Shown piece by piece: positions 16,776 to 17,141 of a stretch of 17,141 nucleotides of DNA. The stretch covers positions 1 through 17,141 of the forward strand of contig URBB01000039.1 of NCBI GenBank assembly GCA_900545835.1, given 5' to 3'. A program made the position numbers and the translations under genes. Numbering within the stretch: the first letter of the stretch is position 1; each line of letters opens with the position of its first letter. The DNA comes from an uncultured Collinsella sp. GTDB taxonomy: Bacteria > Actinomycetota > Coriobacteriia > Coriobacteriales > Coriobacteriaceae. The notes below the pieces were generated by a model, which had not been told where the DNA came from, did not search any database, and saw nothing but the letters and a program-made list of their open reading frames with translations.

Positions 16776-17099
16776 CTACTCCACCGGTTTGAAGATGGTG
16801 GCCTGACCGAAGACGCTGCGGATGAGGTCTTTGGCCTCGTCCTCGGTCTGCGGGATGCTCGGGGCTGCGCCCTGGTGGCCGAAGGGGCTGCCGGCGCCGG
16901 GGTTGGACTCCCAGGGAGCTGCAGGAGCGTCCTCCTCTTTGGAGGCAGCTACAGCGGACTTGGGCGCGGGCGTCGCACCCGGCACGTCGAACGGAGGCAG
17001 ATCGTCCCCGCTCGCATCGCCAGCGAAGCCGCCGACCATAGCGTCGTCGTAGGGCACCTGCTCGGATTCCCACGGCGCGGACTGCGCGACAGGCTGGGC
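16776..17099 (-). CDS. dnaX: DNA polymerase III gamma/tau subunit, C-terminal fragment
   Basis: Only the last 107 residues are present; the 5' part is beyond the contig end, where the frame meets adapter at 17100-17101. What remains is a Pro/Ala/Ser-rich acidic linker with PWE repeats (APWESEQ, APWESNP), followed by a conserved-looking tail, EDEAKDLIRSVFGQATIFKPVE, cut here to its first part EDEAKDLIRSVFG. Such linkers and a VFG...F-hydrophobic tail are typical of gamma/tau in actinobacteria. The position upstream of ybaB-recR supports dnaX strongly. The clamp-loader ATPase domain cannot be seen, so the call rests on the tail and the gene order. The true stop is TAG at 16778-16776. Confidence 0.75.
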   Translation of the reverse strand, partial: AQPVAQSAPWESEQVPYDDAMVGGFAGDASGDDLPPFDVPGATPAPKSAVAASKEEDAPAAPWESNPGAGSPFGHQGAAPSIPQTEDEAKDLIRSVFGQATIFKPVE

Positions 17100-17100
17100 C

Positions 17101-17141
17101 CTGTCTCTTATACACATCTCCGAGCCCACGAGACCGGAGCC
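17101..17141 (-). other. Nextera transposon end and i7 adapter (artifact)
   Basis: Bases 17101-17119 are the complete Nextera mosaic end (CTGTCTCTTATACACATCT), 17120-17134 the i7-side adapter, and 17135-17141 the first seven bases of CGGAGCCT, the reverse complement of the index at 28-35. This is library sequence. Its translation gives the well-known artifact peptide MCIRDR in the dnaX frame and YKRQ in another. Confidence 0.98.

Overview
The window looks like one complete assembled contig from a high-GC anaerobic member of the Coriobacteriia (Actinomycetota), most like Collinsella. I infer this from the gene content (one-protein pyruvate:ferredoxin oxidoreductase, lactose/cellobiose-type PTS, stand-alone carbamate kinase, dnaX-ybaB-recR genes), strong GGAGG ribosome sites and GC-rich codon use. 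It is a by-eye judgement, not a search. Both ends carry Illumina Nextera i7 adapter with the same index, so bases 1-50 and 17101-17141 are not biological.

Layout: (1) 52-3758, minus strand: a PTS locus transcribed as regulator (LicR/BglG type), then EIIA, EIIB and EIIC; EIIC is cut by the contig end. (2) 3759-4160: a non-coding stretch with a GGGGAC repeat cluster and the arcC terminator. (3) 4161-5123, minus: arcC. (4) 5124-5725: an AT-richer divergent region, ending in a probably structured leader. (5) 5726-6669, plus: a DUF3830-like gene and a gene I do not recognise, 2 bp apart. (6) 6670-7086: a convergent intergenic region made almost wholly of repeats: a degenerate tandem array with hairpins, then a long inverted repeat enclosing a bidirectional terminator. 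(7) 7087-10626, minus: nifJ, with a long upstream region holding a 16-bp perfect palindrome. (8) 11076-14764, minus: a tight three-gene operon, membrane-anchored protein -> membrane Ser/Thr kinase -> FHA protein, followed by a second copy of the GGGGAC repeat and preceded by an attenuator-like hairpin. (9) 15010-17099: recR, ybaB and the 3' end of dnaX on the minus strand, interrupted by a plus-strand gene for a small single-pass membrane protein.

How the genes fit together: sugar enters and is phosphorylated by the PTS, whose regulator senses PTS phosphorylation. Pyruvate is oxidised by NifJ to acetyl-CoA, CO2 and reduced ferredoxin. Carbamate kinase can make ATP from carbamoyl phosphate. 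This is a fermentative energy economy. The FHA/kinase/surface-protein operon is the best candidate for an uncharacterised system: it has the parts for an extracellular sensor, a phosphorylating kinase and a phosphothreonine reader. dnaX, ybaB and recR are housekeeping replication and repair genes.
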